Assembly (NCBI GenBank): GCA_963665265.2
Contig: OY762224.2
Location: 992,001-1,056,000 of the forward strand
Direction of reading: 5' to 3'
DNA: 64,000 nt
Source: CAXXHQ01 sp963665265
GTDB lineage: Bacteria > Planctomycetota > Planctomycetia > Pirellulales > Thermoguttaceae
Below, piece after piece: positions 36,101 to 43,278 of this stretch (its first letter is position 1; each line of letters begins with the position of its first letter). The notes beneath the pieces were generated by a model that did no database searches, was not told the DNA's origin, and saw only the letters and a list, made by a program, of their open reading frames with translations. The position numbers and the translations under genes were made by a program.

Positions 36101-36588
36101 ACGGCGCCGCCAACGTCGATACGAATGGATTCGCCGTCACTCTTTCCGGCACGCTTTCCGGAGTCGGCGGGCTCACGAAACTTGGCTCCGGCATTCTCAC
36201 TCTCTCCGGCACGGAATCGTTCACCGGCGGAATCAACGTTCAAGCGGGAACGCTCGTCCTAACCTCGACCGAAACGAACGTCGCTTCTTTAGACGTTCAA
36301 ACAGCGGCGGCCGCAAAGCTTACGATCACCGGCGGAACGCACACGCTCGACGCCGTCACGGGGAGCGGCACGACGACCGTCGCCGGCTCGGCCGTGTTGA
36401 CCGTCGCCTGCTTGGTGCAAGACACGCTGATCCTCGGCGGAAGCGGGGCGGCGGAAGCGTCGGCCTCGGAGCCGACTGAAACGGCGGCGGCTGTAGGAAT
36501 TACGCCGCGGGCCGTGCCCGAGCCGACGACCTTGGTTTTGCTAACGGCGCTCTGCGGGCTAATTTTGGTTATTAGAAGGCGGCGATGA
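33007..36588 (+). CDS. Large repeat-rich PEP-CTERM surface-type protein
   Basis: A 1193-residue exported protein. The ATG at 33007 has GGGGAG 8 bases upstream and is followed by a signal peptide ending near FMPKAFA (residue 29). Residues about 105-970 hold some 15 imperfect repeats of about 50 residues with the core GTGTLNVTSGGSVG..SGYVGYSSGS.GTATVSGTGS.WTNS..LYVG (given schematically), matching the T5SS/PEP-CTERM-associated repeat family. An autotransporter-type beta-strand repeat follows (LTKLGSGILTLSG, then GGINVQAGTLVL). The C-terminus has VPEPTTLVLL, a membrane helix and an Arg cluster, the PEP-CTERM sorting signal processed by an exosortase. A beta-helical cell-surface or extracellular-matrix protein is likely. 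The C-terminal 180 residues are shared with the next gene. Confidence 0.92.
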   Translation: MAIQPHQTRLFISLAFAVFSLTFMPKAFAAITTTGEVNPSDPSTWTTTTTSYVGSASVGSVTVDGDSDIVSKYAYLGYVSGSSGTATVSGTGSTWKNNSDLTIGGSGTGTLNVTGGGSVGNAIGYIGVSSGSSGTATVSGTGSTWKNSSTLFVGGYYGTGTLNVTSGGSVGSYGGYVGYYSGSIGTATISGTGSKWTNSGTCYVGYYGKGMLNVTSGGSVGNTSGYVGYSSGSLGTATISGTGSTWKNSNELSVGYYGKGTLSISSGGSVGNTSGYVGFSSGSSGTATVNGTGSTWTNSSSLYVGYYGTGTLSISSGGSVGNTSGYVGFSSGSIGTATISGTGSQWTNSGNLYVGDGGTGTLNVTDGGSVGNSYTGYIGFSSGSLGTATISGTGSQWTNGGVLRVGDSGTGTLNVTSGGFVGSYGGSVGFSSGSLGTATISGTGSAWKNSYELCVGSSGKGTLNVTSGGSVGGYYGYVGYYSGSIGTATVSGTGSKWTNSGDLYVGYDGTGTLNVTSGGLVSVSGTTILGAAGKLTMSGGTLSTGSFVASASRLSGTGVINTHGLVCDLNLTFASTASLVQSFTVSGLTFNLNLASASGSNGCLGVNTGAIAITNGVAVQSSSGYVGYYSGSIGTATVSGTGSQWTTGDLYIGNLGTGTLNITSNGSVGNSSAYVGYYNGSSGTASVSGIGSKWTTGDLYVGNLGTGTLSITSGGSVGNSSGYVGYSSGSSGTASVSGTGSKWTNGGDLYVGYSGTGSLNVTSGGSVGSYYGYVGCNSGSIGTATVSGTGSKWTTDYLYVGRYGTGTLNITSGGSVGCSTSSVGISSGAVGDGAVSGTNSTLTCSSFSVGALGGSGTFNIKNGGTVISQQGRIGGVDNPGTSTGTVNVTGTNSRWTNNAEMRVGNVIYGTGSLNILDCGRVSVGGTSYLGYDKGSTGAVTVCGTGSTWINSSSLYVGNLGTGTLNISDGGLVSVASTTSIGTCGKINLTGGSLVTSSLTGTAGKSIFNFGGGTLKLTSATTVAIPLTLTGTNGAANVDTNGFAVTLSGTLSGVGGLTKLGSGILTLSGTESFTGGINVQAGTLVLTSTETNVASLDVQTAAAAKLTITGGTHTLDAVTGSGTTTVAGSAVLTVACLVQDTLILGGSGAAEASASEPTETAAAVGITPRAVPEPTTLVLLTALCGLILVIRRRR
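33319..35930 (+). repeat. Array of about 15 coding repeats of about 150 bp
   Basis: Each unit encodes about 50 Gly/Ser/Thr-rich residues, and neighbouring units are often identical over tens of bases (for example those starting near 33790 and 33940). One island without repeats breaks the array at about 34560-34870. The later units (from about 35450) are more diverged. High local identity makes this segment prone to recombination and to misassembly from short reads. Confidence 0.9.
36024..36588 (+). repeat. Duplicated C-terminal module of the PEP-CTERM genes, copy 1
   Basis: From CTTCAACTTCGGCGGCGG at 36024 to the stop codon this segment is nearly identical to 37648-38215. It encodes the autotransporter-type beta-strand repeat and the PEP-CTERM tail. 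Confidence 0.9.
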
Positions 36589-36817
36589 GGTCGGCGGGAC
36601 GTCGCGCCAATCTACAACGACCGAACGGCGAAGAACGCGAGTTTACGTGAAGAGCCGCGTAGGAGGTTGGACGCTAATGCGGTCAGTCATCAGCGGCGCT
36701 CGCAGAGCGCCTACGTCGCAACATGCAAATCGTCTGACTCGCTTTGCTAGTCAGGTCGGCGAGGCGGAGCCTGGGAACCAGGGGCCAGACGCGCAGGGCG
36801 AGCGGCGACGAAGCTAG
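36589..36817. other. Spacer between the two PEP-CTERM genes
   Basis: No gene is supported. It contains small hairpins: GGCGCTC-GCA-GAGCGCC near 36696-36712, CTGACT...AGTCAG near 36735-36755 and CCTGG-GAA-CCAGG near 36770-36782. The phrase gcgcagggcgagcggcgac at 36791-36809 is also found before copy 1. Confidence 0.4.
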
Positions 36818-37116
36818 CCCGTCGAAATTAGCTATTCTATTAAATTCCCGGCTTAACGACGCTTGCAATCCCCCCCATAGTTTTTATAGAATGAGCGAAT
36901 CTCCAGGCGGCAGTTCTTTTCGGCCTCGGGGATCGGTATTAGGCCTTTCGGTTCGCATTCGGCATTTCGTGCGCCCGTAAAATGGACTTTGATTTCGGGG
37001 AGAAAATCTATGGCAATTCAACCGCGTCAAACGCGCTTGTTCATTTCGTTGGCGTTCGCCGTTTTCTCTTTGACGTTCATGCCGAAGGCTTTCGCCGCAA
37101 TTACGACCACGGGCGA
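36818..37116 (+). repeat. Duplicated promoter, leader and signal-peptide cassette, copy 2
   Basis: This is the second copy of the cassette at 32815-33113. The differences seen lie in the signal-peptide codons (CAT to CGT and CGA to CGC). The non-coding part appears identical, which points to a recent duplication or gene conversion. Confidence 0.9.
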
Positions 37117-38215
37117 CGTCAGTCCGAGCAGTCCGACGTCATGGGCGAACTTGACAATGTTGGACGTCGGCAATTACGGAACGGGATCACTCAACATTAC
37201 CGCCAGCGGCTCCGTAAGTAGCTCCTACTGCTCGATCGGCGTTTATTCCGGATCGCAAGGAACAGTTTCGGTAGCCGGAAGCGGTTCAACGCTTGCGTGC
37301 GATCAATTGGATGTTGGGGTATTGGGCGGGGGCGGAACGCTCAACATCGACGGCGGCGGTTCCGTAAGAAGCTCCTACGGATTCATTGGCGGCATTGATT
37401 TGTCCGGATCCAAAGGGATCGTGAACATTAGCGGCGCAAATTCACTTTTGACCGCGAGCGGCACGCTCTACATGGGCTGCGCCGGAACAGGCACGCTTAA
37501 CCAAACAGGCGGAACGGTGACGGCTGCCGCGATTGCTTTCGGAGGTGGCAAAGGAACTTACAGCCTTGAGGGGGGGGCGCTCGTCGTCTCCTCGCTCGGT
37601 AAAAAGATCGGCCTGTACGGCGTAGCCAGCACGGCCGGCACTGCCGTCTTCAACTTCGGCGGCGGAACGCTAAAGCTAACCTCGGCGACGACCGTCGCGA
37701 TTCCCTTGACCCTTACCGGCACGAACGGCGCCGCCAACGTCGATACGAACGGATATGCCGTCACTCTTTCCGGCACGATCTCGGGCATCGGCGGGCTAAC
37801 GAAACTCGGCTCCGGCATTCTCACTCTCTCCGGCACGGAAACGTTCACCGGCGGAATCAACGTTCAAGCGGGAACGCTCGTCCTAACCTCGACCGAAACA
37901 AACCTCGCTTCTTTAGACGTTCAAACCGCGGCGGCCGCAAAGTTTACGATTACCGGCGGAACGCACACGCTCGACGCCGTCACGGGGAGCGGCACGACGA
38001 CCGTCGCCGGCTCGGCCGTGCTGACCGTCGCCTGCTTGGTGCAAGACACGCTGATCCTCGGCGGAAGCGGGGCGGCGGAATCGTCGTCGGCGGAAGCGGC
38101 GGAAACGACGGCGGTCGTAGAAATTACGCCGCGGGCCGTGCCCGAGCCGACGACCTTGGTTTTGCTAACGGCGCTCTGCGGGCTAACGCTCGGCATTAAG
38201 AGACGGCGGCGTTAA
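37010..38215 (+). CDS. PEP-CTERM protein, short paralogue of the preceding gene
   Basis: A 401-residue exported protein. The signal peptide is almost identical to that of the upstream gene. The middle (about residues 40-215) has only about three diverged T5SS/PEP-CTERM-type repeats (GTGSLNITASGSVSSSYCSI; GGGGTLNIDGGGSV; GTGTLNQTGGTV). From about residue 213 it matches the C-terminal module of the larger protein: the beta-strand repeat LTKLGSGILTLSGTETFTGG, then VPEPTTLVLL, a membrane helix and the Arg-rich end. It is probably exosortase-processed and surface-located. The pair looks like a tandem duplication in which the repeat number in the middle changed. Confidence 0.9.
   Translation: MAIQPRQTRLFISLAFAVFSLTFMPKAFAAITTTGDVSPSSPTSWANLTMLDVGNYGTGSLNITASGSVSSSYCSIGVYSGSQGTVSVAGSGSTLACDQLDVGVLGGGGTLNIDGGGSVRSSYGFIGGIDLSGSKGIVNISGANSLLTASGTLYMGCAGTGTLNQTGGTVTAAAIAFGGGKGTYSLEGGALVVSSLGKKIGLYGVASTAGTAVFNFGGGTLKLTSATTVAIPLTLTGTNGAANVDTNGYAVTLSGTISGIGGLTKLGSGILTLSGTETFTGGINVQAGTLVLTSTETNLASLDVQTAAAAKFTITGGTHTLDAVTGSGTTTVAGSAVLTVACLVQDTLILGGSGAAESSSAEAAETTAVVEITPRAVPEPTTLVLLTALCGLTLGIKRRRR
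37648..38215 (+). repeat. Duplicated C-terminal module, copy 2
   Basis: Nearly identical to 36024-36588. The copy is 3 bases longer, with small differences in an Ala/Ser/Glu-rich stretch before the PEP-CTERM signal. Confidence 0.9.
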
Positions 38216-38420
38216 ACGCATCCCCTCGTGGAGACGGGACAACGGCTCGTAAATCGTCGGCGGGGCGCAAGAAACCTCTTCAAAACATCCCGCCGACGTT
38301 AATCTGGGTAATGTTTTCCGGTTGTATCGAGCGAATTCGGCATTCTTCTCGACTCGTCGCCTATCTGGGCAATCTATGCGTCAAGTTCCGCTTGTAGCGA
38401 TTCCGATGACAATTCTAGTT
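38216..38420. other. Intergenic region after the PEP-CTERM genes
   Basis: No gene or strong terminator was seen. It leads into a long inverted repeat at 38421-38488. Confidence 0.35.
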
Positions 38421-38488
38421 CTAGCGGTTTTTGCGCGCCGCGATCCTTGCCCGCAACTTGGATCGCAAACCTGACGTAAAACCGCTAG
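38421..38488. promoter_or_regulatory. Large two-part inverted repeat upstream of a secreted-protein gene
   Basis: CTAGCGGTTTT (38421-38431) pairs perfectly with AAAACCGCTAG (38478-38488). Inside, GCGATCC (38440-38446) pairs with GGATCGC (38460-38466). The apical loop holds TTGC-CC-GCAA. The whole forms an elongated stem with internal loops, ending 81 bases before the next start codon. It could be a structured leader RNA, a terminator for upstream transcription, or a relic of a small inverted-repeat element. Confidence 0.5.
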
Positions 38489-38569
38489 CCCGAGTCGCTC
38501 GCCTCTCCTCAGGAAAGCTAGGCGCGGACTCGGATCACCGATCCAAAAGAAAAGAGGGGATTGTTCGCC

Positions 38570-39427
38570 ATGTCTTATCGAAATATGAGAATCGTCGGTT
38601 TGGTAATCACGCTCGGGCTGTTGAGCGTCTCGTCTAGTTTTGCCGCGGAATCAGAACGAGGGATGAGCCCGACCGATTTGGCCGCCCGGCAACGGATTAA
38701 GTATAAAGCGATGGACGCCGCCTCGGACGGAGTCGTGACGACGCAAGAACGACGCGACATTCTGGCCGAAGCCCGCTACGTTTTGAAGCCGGAAGAGATG
38801 GAAGGGTTGAAAAACGTCTTGGACCGTTTCGCCCCGCCTGAAAAAGTCGTTCGCCGCCAAGAGACGTTGCAATCGACGCCGCGCACAGCAACGCATGCGG
38901 CGGAGTTTAAGAACGACTCGCGTCCGTTCCTCAGCAAACTGATCGCCGAGATTCCGTACGTTGACGGCTCGGCCGATTCGATTCCCTCGGCCAGAACCGT
39001 CGCCAAGCACATTCCCTACGTCGATACGCCGAAAGGTCCCGATATGACGCAATTGAAGCCGTTGGTTTCTTCGCTGCCGCGTCGCGACGAGATGTATATC
39101 GAACAGCCGCGTATGTTCAAGTCGAGCGACGAAGCGACGATGAAATTGAAATCGCAAGCTTCGGCGAAAACGACGTCGAGCAAGGAGCGAGCCTACGTCT
39201 CGAAATCGAAGAGTTCGTCGGCCGAAAGGACCGCACGACTCAAGCGATCGAGCGACGAAAAGGAAGTGACCGAGAGCGGGACGAGGAAAATGTACGCCGA
39301 CAGCAGCGTGGCTCCGGAGGCGGTCCCGACGAGCGTTGAGTCGAGCGAGGCCGAGAAGCCGGCCGCCAAGGCGATGTACGAGCAATCGCTGAACGCCGAA
39401 GCGAGCGGCAAGATCAGCCGCCGCTAG
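38570..39427 (+). CDS. Exported protein of unknown function
   Basis: A 285-residue protein. The ATG at 38570 lies 9 bases after GAGGGGA. A signal peptide is clear (MRIVGLVITLGLL, cleavage near FAAE at about residue 28). The mature part is highly charged and lacks cysteines. It begins with a helical segment of about 70 residues (MSPTDLAARQRIKYKAMDAA and following), with two similar phrases AEIPYVDGSAD and AKHIPYVDTPKG near residues 127 and 147. The C-terminal half is Ser/Lys/Glu-rich and probably disordered. No family was recognised. It is transcribed alone. Confidence 0.75.
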   Translation: MSYRNMRIVGLVITLGLLSVSSSFAAESERGMSPTDLAARQRIKYKAMDAASDGVVTTQERRDILAEARYVLKPEEMEGLKNVLDRFAPPEKVVRRQETLQSTPRTATHAAEFKNDSRPFLSKLIAEIPYVDGSADSIPSARTVAKHIPYVDTPKGPDMTQLKPLVSSLPRRDEMYIEQPRMFKSSDEATMKLKSQASAKTTSSKERAYVSKSKSSSAERTARLKRSSDEKEVTESGTRKMYADSSVAPEAVPTSVESSEAEKPAAKAMYEQSLNAEASGKISRR

Positions 39428-39601
39428 TCCGCTCGACGCAGTTTATGAATATAATCCGGCCGGATCGCATTTAACCAGCGATTCGGCCTTTTTTCATTTT
39501 TCGCGCCGATTTCCGGCGTTTTTCCCGAAGCGCTCGAAACGCCGGACGGTTTGTAGTAAGATGGCTCGCGGTTCCGCCTTCATCGATTGGGAAATAATGC
39601 G

Positions 39602-40234
39602 ATGTCCGAGATCGGTCTTTTTTTTCGCGAGTTCGTCAATAACTTTCACACGACCGGGGCGATCATGCCCAGCGGTCGGCGTTTAGCGCAGGCTCTTGCG
39701 CGTTTCGTTGCCGAGCCGGGCCAAGGGGCGCGTCGGGTTCTTGAAGTCGGGCCGGGAACGGGCGCCGTCACGAGGCACATCATTCCCGCCTTGAGGTCGG
39801 ACGACGTTTTCCATCTCGTCGAACTGAACGACGCCTTCGTCGCCGCTTTAAAAGACAACTTCAAGACCGATCCGCTCTACATGTCGGTCGCCGATCGAGC
39901 GACGATCATGCACCAATCGGCCGAGGACGTGCCGGGCGACGGAACCTACGACGTGATCGTCTCGGGATTGCCGTTGAATAATTTCACGCCGGAGTTGGTC
40001 GAAAGGCTGCTGTCGAAAATGATGCGGTTATTGAAGCCGGGCGGAACGCTCTCGTTTTTCGAGTACATCGCCGTGCGTCGAATGCGGCTGACGATCAGCG
40101 TCGGGGCGGAACGACGGCGAATTCAAGGAATTGACGACGCGATGAAAGCGGCTCTGACGAAAGGCGAATTCCGCCGCGACTCGATTCTATTGAACGTTCC
40201 GCCCGCCTGGGTGCATCACCTAAGAGCCGTGTAG
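39602..40234 (+). CDS. SAM-dependent methyltransferase, phospholipid N-methyltransferase-like
   Basis: A 210-residue class I methyltransferase. The N-terminus FFREFVNNFHTTGAIMPSGR is typical of the phospholipid N-methyltransferase group (PmtA-like, COG3963). VLEVGPGTGAVTRHI is the SAM-binding motif I, and YDVIVSGLPLNNF is motif IV. Related KsgA-type enzymes are less likely, because the N-terminus and length fit the lipid group. The probable substrate is phosphatidylethanolamine, giving methylated forms or phosphatidylcholine. A TTG at 39587 is in frame but has no ribosome site. There are no lipid genes beside it apart from plsC 2.3 kb away on the other strand. Confidence 0.8.
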   Translation: MSEIGLFFREFVNNFHTTGAIMPSGRRLAQALARFVAEPGQGARRVLEVGPGTGAVTRHIIPALRSDDVFHLVELNDAFVAALKDNFKTDPLYMSVADRATIMHQSAEDVPGDGTYDVIVSGLPLNNFTPELVERLLSKMMRLLKPGGTLSFFEYIAVRRMRLTISVGAERRRIQGIDDAMKAALTKGEFRRDSILLNVPPAWVHHLRAV

Positions 40235-40398
40235 GGCGATGTAGGGCTTAGGATTTAGGGAATAGGGCGTAGGGAAGAGCGGCGAAAGATTGCGAGAATT
40301 CTCGCGCGGGTTGTTCTCCAAACCGCGAATTCAAAACTCGTATGCCTTCGGCATAGCCGCTAAACAAAGCGCCTTTGGGCAACCTGCCGCGCACGAAA
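40235..40398. other. Intergenic element with TAGGG units and palindromes
   Basis: Immediately after the methyltransferase stop there is a run of GTAGGG/TTAGGG-like units. It includes gggaatagggcgtaggga (40258-40275), which is repeated exactly at 58025-58042. A perfect 14-bp palindrome GCGAGAATTCTCGC (40292-40305) and a TATGCC-TTC-GGCATA hairpin (40341-40355) follow. Confidence 0.5.
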
Positions 40399-40431
40399 AA
40401 AGCCGCGACCTTTTTGAGGGGCCGCGGCTTT
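40399..40431. terminator. Bidirectional terminator between the methyltransferase gene and rpsA
   Basis: AAAGCCGCG (40399-40407) pairs with CGCGGCTTT (40423-40431). T-runs lie on both sides: six T residues follow on the minus strand after rpsA, and a CTATTTTTTT tract follows on the plus strand. Confidence 0.85.
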
Positions 40432-40465
40432 CTATTTTTTTCGATCAACGCCGAGGGCGTCGATA

Positions 40466-42271
40466 TTAACCGTTCGAATCGCTCGACGGGAAGCTTATCA
40501 AAGGACCGCTCCCGCCGCCGACGCCGCCCTTAAGCTCGGACTCGTCGATCTTCGGTGCCGCGTTGGCCGCTTCGGTCTTGGCTTCGGCGGCTTGCGCTTG
40601 GGCCTCGGCCTCTTCCGACCACTCGACTCGCTTACGCGACAAGCCGATCTTGCGTTCGTCGGGATCGACGCGCAACACCTTCACTTCGATGGTCTCGCCG
40701 ACCTTGACCACGTCTTCCGGATTGTCAACCTTATGGTCGGCCAATTCGGAGATGTGCAACAAGCCTTCCAAACCGTCTTCCAATCCGACGAAAACGCCGA
40801 AGTTGGTGATCTTCGTGACCGGGCCTTTGACGACCTGGCCGGGAAGATAACGTTGGGGGATGTCGGTGACCCAGGGATCCTCGGCCAATTGCTTGAGACC
40901 CAAGGCGATGCGGCGACGATCTTGATCGACCGACAACACGCGGCACTCGATCTCTTGTCCCTTCTCGACCATCTCGTTGGGATGGCTGATTTTGCGGGTC
41001 CAAGACATATCGCTGACGTGGAGCAAGCCGTCGATTCCTTCTTCGATTTCGATGAAGGCGCCGTAGTTGGTCAGGTTGCGAACGACGCCCTTGACCACGC
41101 TGTTCGGCGGATAACGATCGGAGACTCGATCCCACGGATTCTCTTGGGTTTGCTTCATGCCCAAGGAAATCTCTTGCTTGTCCTTGTCGATCTTCAAGAC
41201 GACGACTTCGATCTCGTCGTTCGGCTGGACCAATTCGTTCGGATGGCTGATGCGGCGAGTCCACGACATTTCGCTGATGTGGACCAAGCCTTCGATGCCT
41301 TCTTCGAGTTTGACGAAGGCGCCGTAGCTCATCACGTTGACGACCGTTCCCTTGATTCTCGAACCGACCGGATACTTCGCCTCGACGTTTTCCCACGGGC
41401 TGGGCGAACGTTGCTTCAAACCGAGGGCGATCTTTTCCTTCTCGTAGTCGATGTGCAAGACTTGCACTTCGACTTCTTGGTCGATGGCGAGCATTTCGGA
41501 CGGATGGTTAATGCGTCCCCAGCTCATATCGGTGATGTGCAGCAAGCCGTCGATGCCGCCGAGGTCGACGAACGCGCCGAAGTCGGCGATGTTCTTGACG
41601 ATGCCCTTGCGGCGTTGGCCGATTTGCAATTCCGAGAGGAGAGCCGTTTTCTTTTCGGTGCGCTCGGCTTCGATCAACGCGCGACGGCTGACGACGATGT
41701 TGCGTCGGGCCTCGTCGATCTTCAAGACCGTGCATTGAATGGTTTTGCCGATGTAGTCGCCGATTTCCGATGGACGACGGATATCGACTTGGCTGGCGGG
41801 CAAGAACACGTTGACGCCGATATCGACGAGCAAGCCGCCCTTGATTTTTCGGGTGACGGCGCCGGAGACGACGTCGCCTTCGTGGACCGTTTCCATGACC
41901 TTGAGCCACGCTTCGATCTTCTCGGCCTTGCGCTTGCTCAACGTGATCATGCCGCGCGAGTCGTCCACGAGTCCGTGAATGTCCTCGACGTCTTCGATCA
42001 ACACCTTGACGATCGTGCCGGGGGCGGGAAGCTCTTCGCCTTCCTCCCACTCGTTACGGAAGATGATGCCTTCGCTCTTGTAACCGACGTCGACGAGGAC
42101 GACGTCCCCTTCGACGCGAAGGACGCGGCCTTCGACGATCTGATTCAGATCCATTTCCATCGTGGACCAAGTGATGTCCTCGGGCGCTTTACCCTCCGAG
42201 GCTTCATTTAGCTCCAACATCCACTCATCATCACTTAAGTCTAACGATCGAATAAGATTGCGATTTACCAT
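40466..42271 (-). CDS. rpsA: 30S ribosomal protein S1
   Basis: RNA-binding ribosomal protein that recruits mRNAs with structured or weak ribosome sites. The protein has 601 aa with six S1 (OB-fold) domains, recognisable by their cores GRVLRVEGDVVLVDVGY, AVTRKIKGGLLVDIGV, GIVKNIADFGAFVDLGG, GTVVNVMSYGAFVKLEE, GVVRNLTNYGAFIEIEE and GPVTKITNFGVFVGLED. Domains 3-6 carry the HISEM(S)W-type phrase. The C-terminus is an Ala/Glu-rich tail ending in a Gly/Ser segment. A good promoter lies about 220 bases upstream, leaving a long leader that may serve autoregulation, as is known for S1 in E. coli. Confidence 0.96.
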   Translation of the reverse strand: MVNRNLIRSLDLSDDEWMLELNEASEGKAPEDITWSTMEMDLNQIVEGRVLRVEGDVVLVDVGYKSEGIIFRNEWEEGEELPAPGTIVKVLIEDVEDIHGLVDDSRGMITLSKRKAEKIEAWLKVMETVHEGDVVSGAVTRKIKGGLLVDIGVNVFLPASQVDIRRPSEIGDYIGKTIQCTVLKIDEARRNIVVSRRALIEAERTEKKTALLSELQIGQRRKGIVKNIADFGAFVDLGGIDGLLHITDMSWGRINHPSEMLAIDQEVEVQVLHIDYEKEKIALGLKQRSPSPWENVEAKYPVGSRIKGTVVNVMSYGAFVKLEEGIEGLVHISEMSWTRRISHPNELVQPNDEIEVVVLKIDKDKQEISLGMKQTQENPWDRVSDRYPPNSVVKGVVRNLTNYGAFIEIEEGIDGLLHVSDMSWTRKISHPNEMVEKGQEIECRVLSVDQDRRRIALGLKQLAEDPWVTDIPQRYLPGQVVKGPVTKITNFGVFVGLEDGLEGLLHISELADHKVDNPEDVVKVGETIEVKVLRVDPDERKIGLSRKRVEWSEEAEAQAQAAEAKTEAANAAPKIDESELKGGVGGGSGPLISFPSSDSNG

Positions 42272-42494
42272 AAAACTGCTTGGTTAGTAAGGATTTCCGC
42301 GAGACGCGATTCGACGGAAACGGAGTTCCCGACGACGACTTCTAAAAGTAAGCGGCTTGCGGCGGCAACGGCGCGCCGTCCAAAAAAGAGGATAGACGCC
42401 GCACTCGTCTCGGACAGGAGACCCTTAGACGTGCGTTTCTCGACGACTCCGGCTTTTCGCGCGAAAAGCTACTTCGGACCGCAGAGAACCAATT

Positions 42495-42523
42495 ACTATA
42501 ACAAATCCCCAAGGCGGGGGCAA
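42495..42523 (-). promoter_or_regulatory. Putative rpsA promoter
   Basis: Read on the minus strand, TTGCCC (42523-42518), a 17-base spacer and TATAGT (42500-42495) form a good sigma-70 promoter. Transcription would start about 215-220 bases before the rpsA ATG. The plsC gene ends 48 bases upstream of it. Confidence 0.6.
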
Positions 42524-42570
42524 TGGTTCCTATCGGCGGGATTCCCCTTGCGCCCCCTATTTTCCCGTCA

Positions 42571-43218
42571 TTATTTGGAAACTTTCCTCTGAGCCCGTAA
42601 CTCGGCCAAGCACTCCCGCAACCGGGTTTCGACCAAGGCGAGCAAGGCGGCATCGTCCAAACTGGCATATTCGTCGGGCGAGATCGGCTTTCCGAAGCGG
42701 ACGCAAACCACTCCAGGCAGGGGGTAACCCCGCGTCCGCGGCCAGGCTTGAAACGCCCCATCGATGGCGATCGGCAGAATGGAAGCCTTGGAGCGAACCG
42801 CCAAAGTCGTGAATCCCGGCCGTAGTTCAGCGATTTCGCCGTCCCAAGATCGCGTCCCCTCCGGGAAGATCAGCACGACTTCGTCCTGCTTGAGTCGCCG
42901 AAGCGATTCTTTGATCCCGCTTATGCCGAAGCCGTCCCGATCGATCGGAATGGCGTCGAGCATATGGATCAGCCGACCAATGTAGGGAACGTCGAAAAGA
43001 GAACGGCGCGCAAGAAAATTCATTCGGCGGGGAAAGCCGCAGCCAATAAAGGGCGGATCCAGATGGCTTTGGTGATTGGCGACCGCGAGTACCCCCCCCT
43101 CCTTCGGAATGTTCTCGAATCCGTAAAACCTCAAGCGACAGACCAGCATGCCCGCCAGCCGGAAGAGAGTCCAGAAAAAGTTGTATATAAGCCGTTGCGA
43201 AATAGTACGCTGAACCAT
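42571..43218 (-). CDS. plsC: 1-acyl-sn-glycerol-3-phosphate acyltransferase
   Basis: Transfers an acyl chain to lysophosphatidic acid to give phosphatidic acid, the second acylation in phospholipid synthesis, at the inner membrane. The protein has 215 aa. The catalytic HX4D motif is present (NHQSHLDP, about residue 47), as is the glycerol-phosphate-binding block FPEGTRSWDG. A hydrophobic N-terminal segment should anchor it. The family length is about 200-250. It lies upstream of rpsA on the same strand, an arrangement seen with cmk in many bacteria, although here cmk is elsewhere. ribD is upstream, 60 bases away. Confidence 0.92.
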   Translation of the reverse strand: MVQRTISQRLIYNFFWTLFRLAGMLVCRLRFYGFENIPKEGGVLAVANHQSHLDPPFIGCGFPRRMNFLARRSLFDVPYIGRLIHMLDAIPIDRDGFGISGIKESLRRLKQDEVVLIFPEGTRSWDGEIAELRPGFTTLAVRSKASILPIAIDGAFQAWPRTRGYPLPGVVCVRFGKPISPDEYASLDDAALLALVETRLRECLAELRAQRKVSK

Positions 43219-43278
43219 GTTGAGCCGCTGCTTAATAGTTTGAGAGTGGAAAACGGCAAATTTACACCGCGGCGAACT

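Noticed and set aside
40592..42211. Open frame of over 500 codons antisense to rpsA
   Set aside because: It mirrors the codon bias of rpsA (third-position GC gives open frames on the other strand). It has no ribosome site or recognisable motif, while rpsA is certain.
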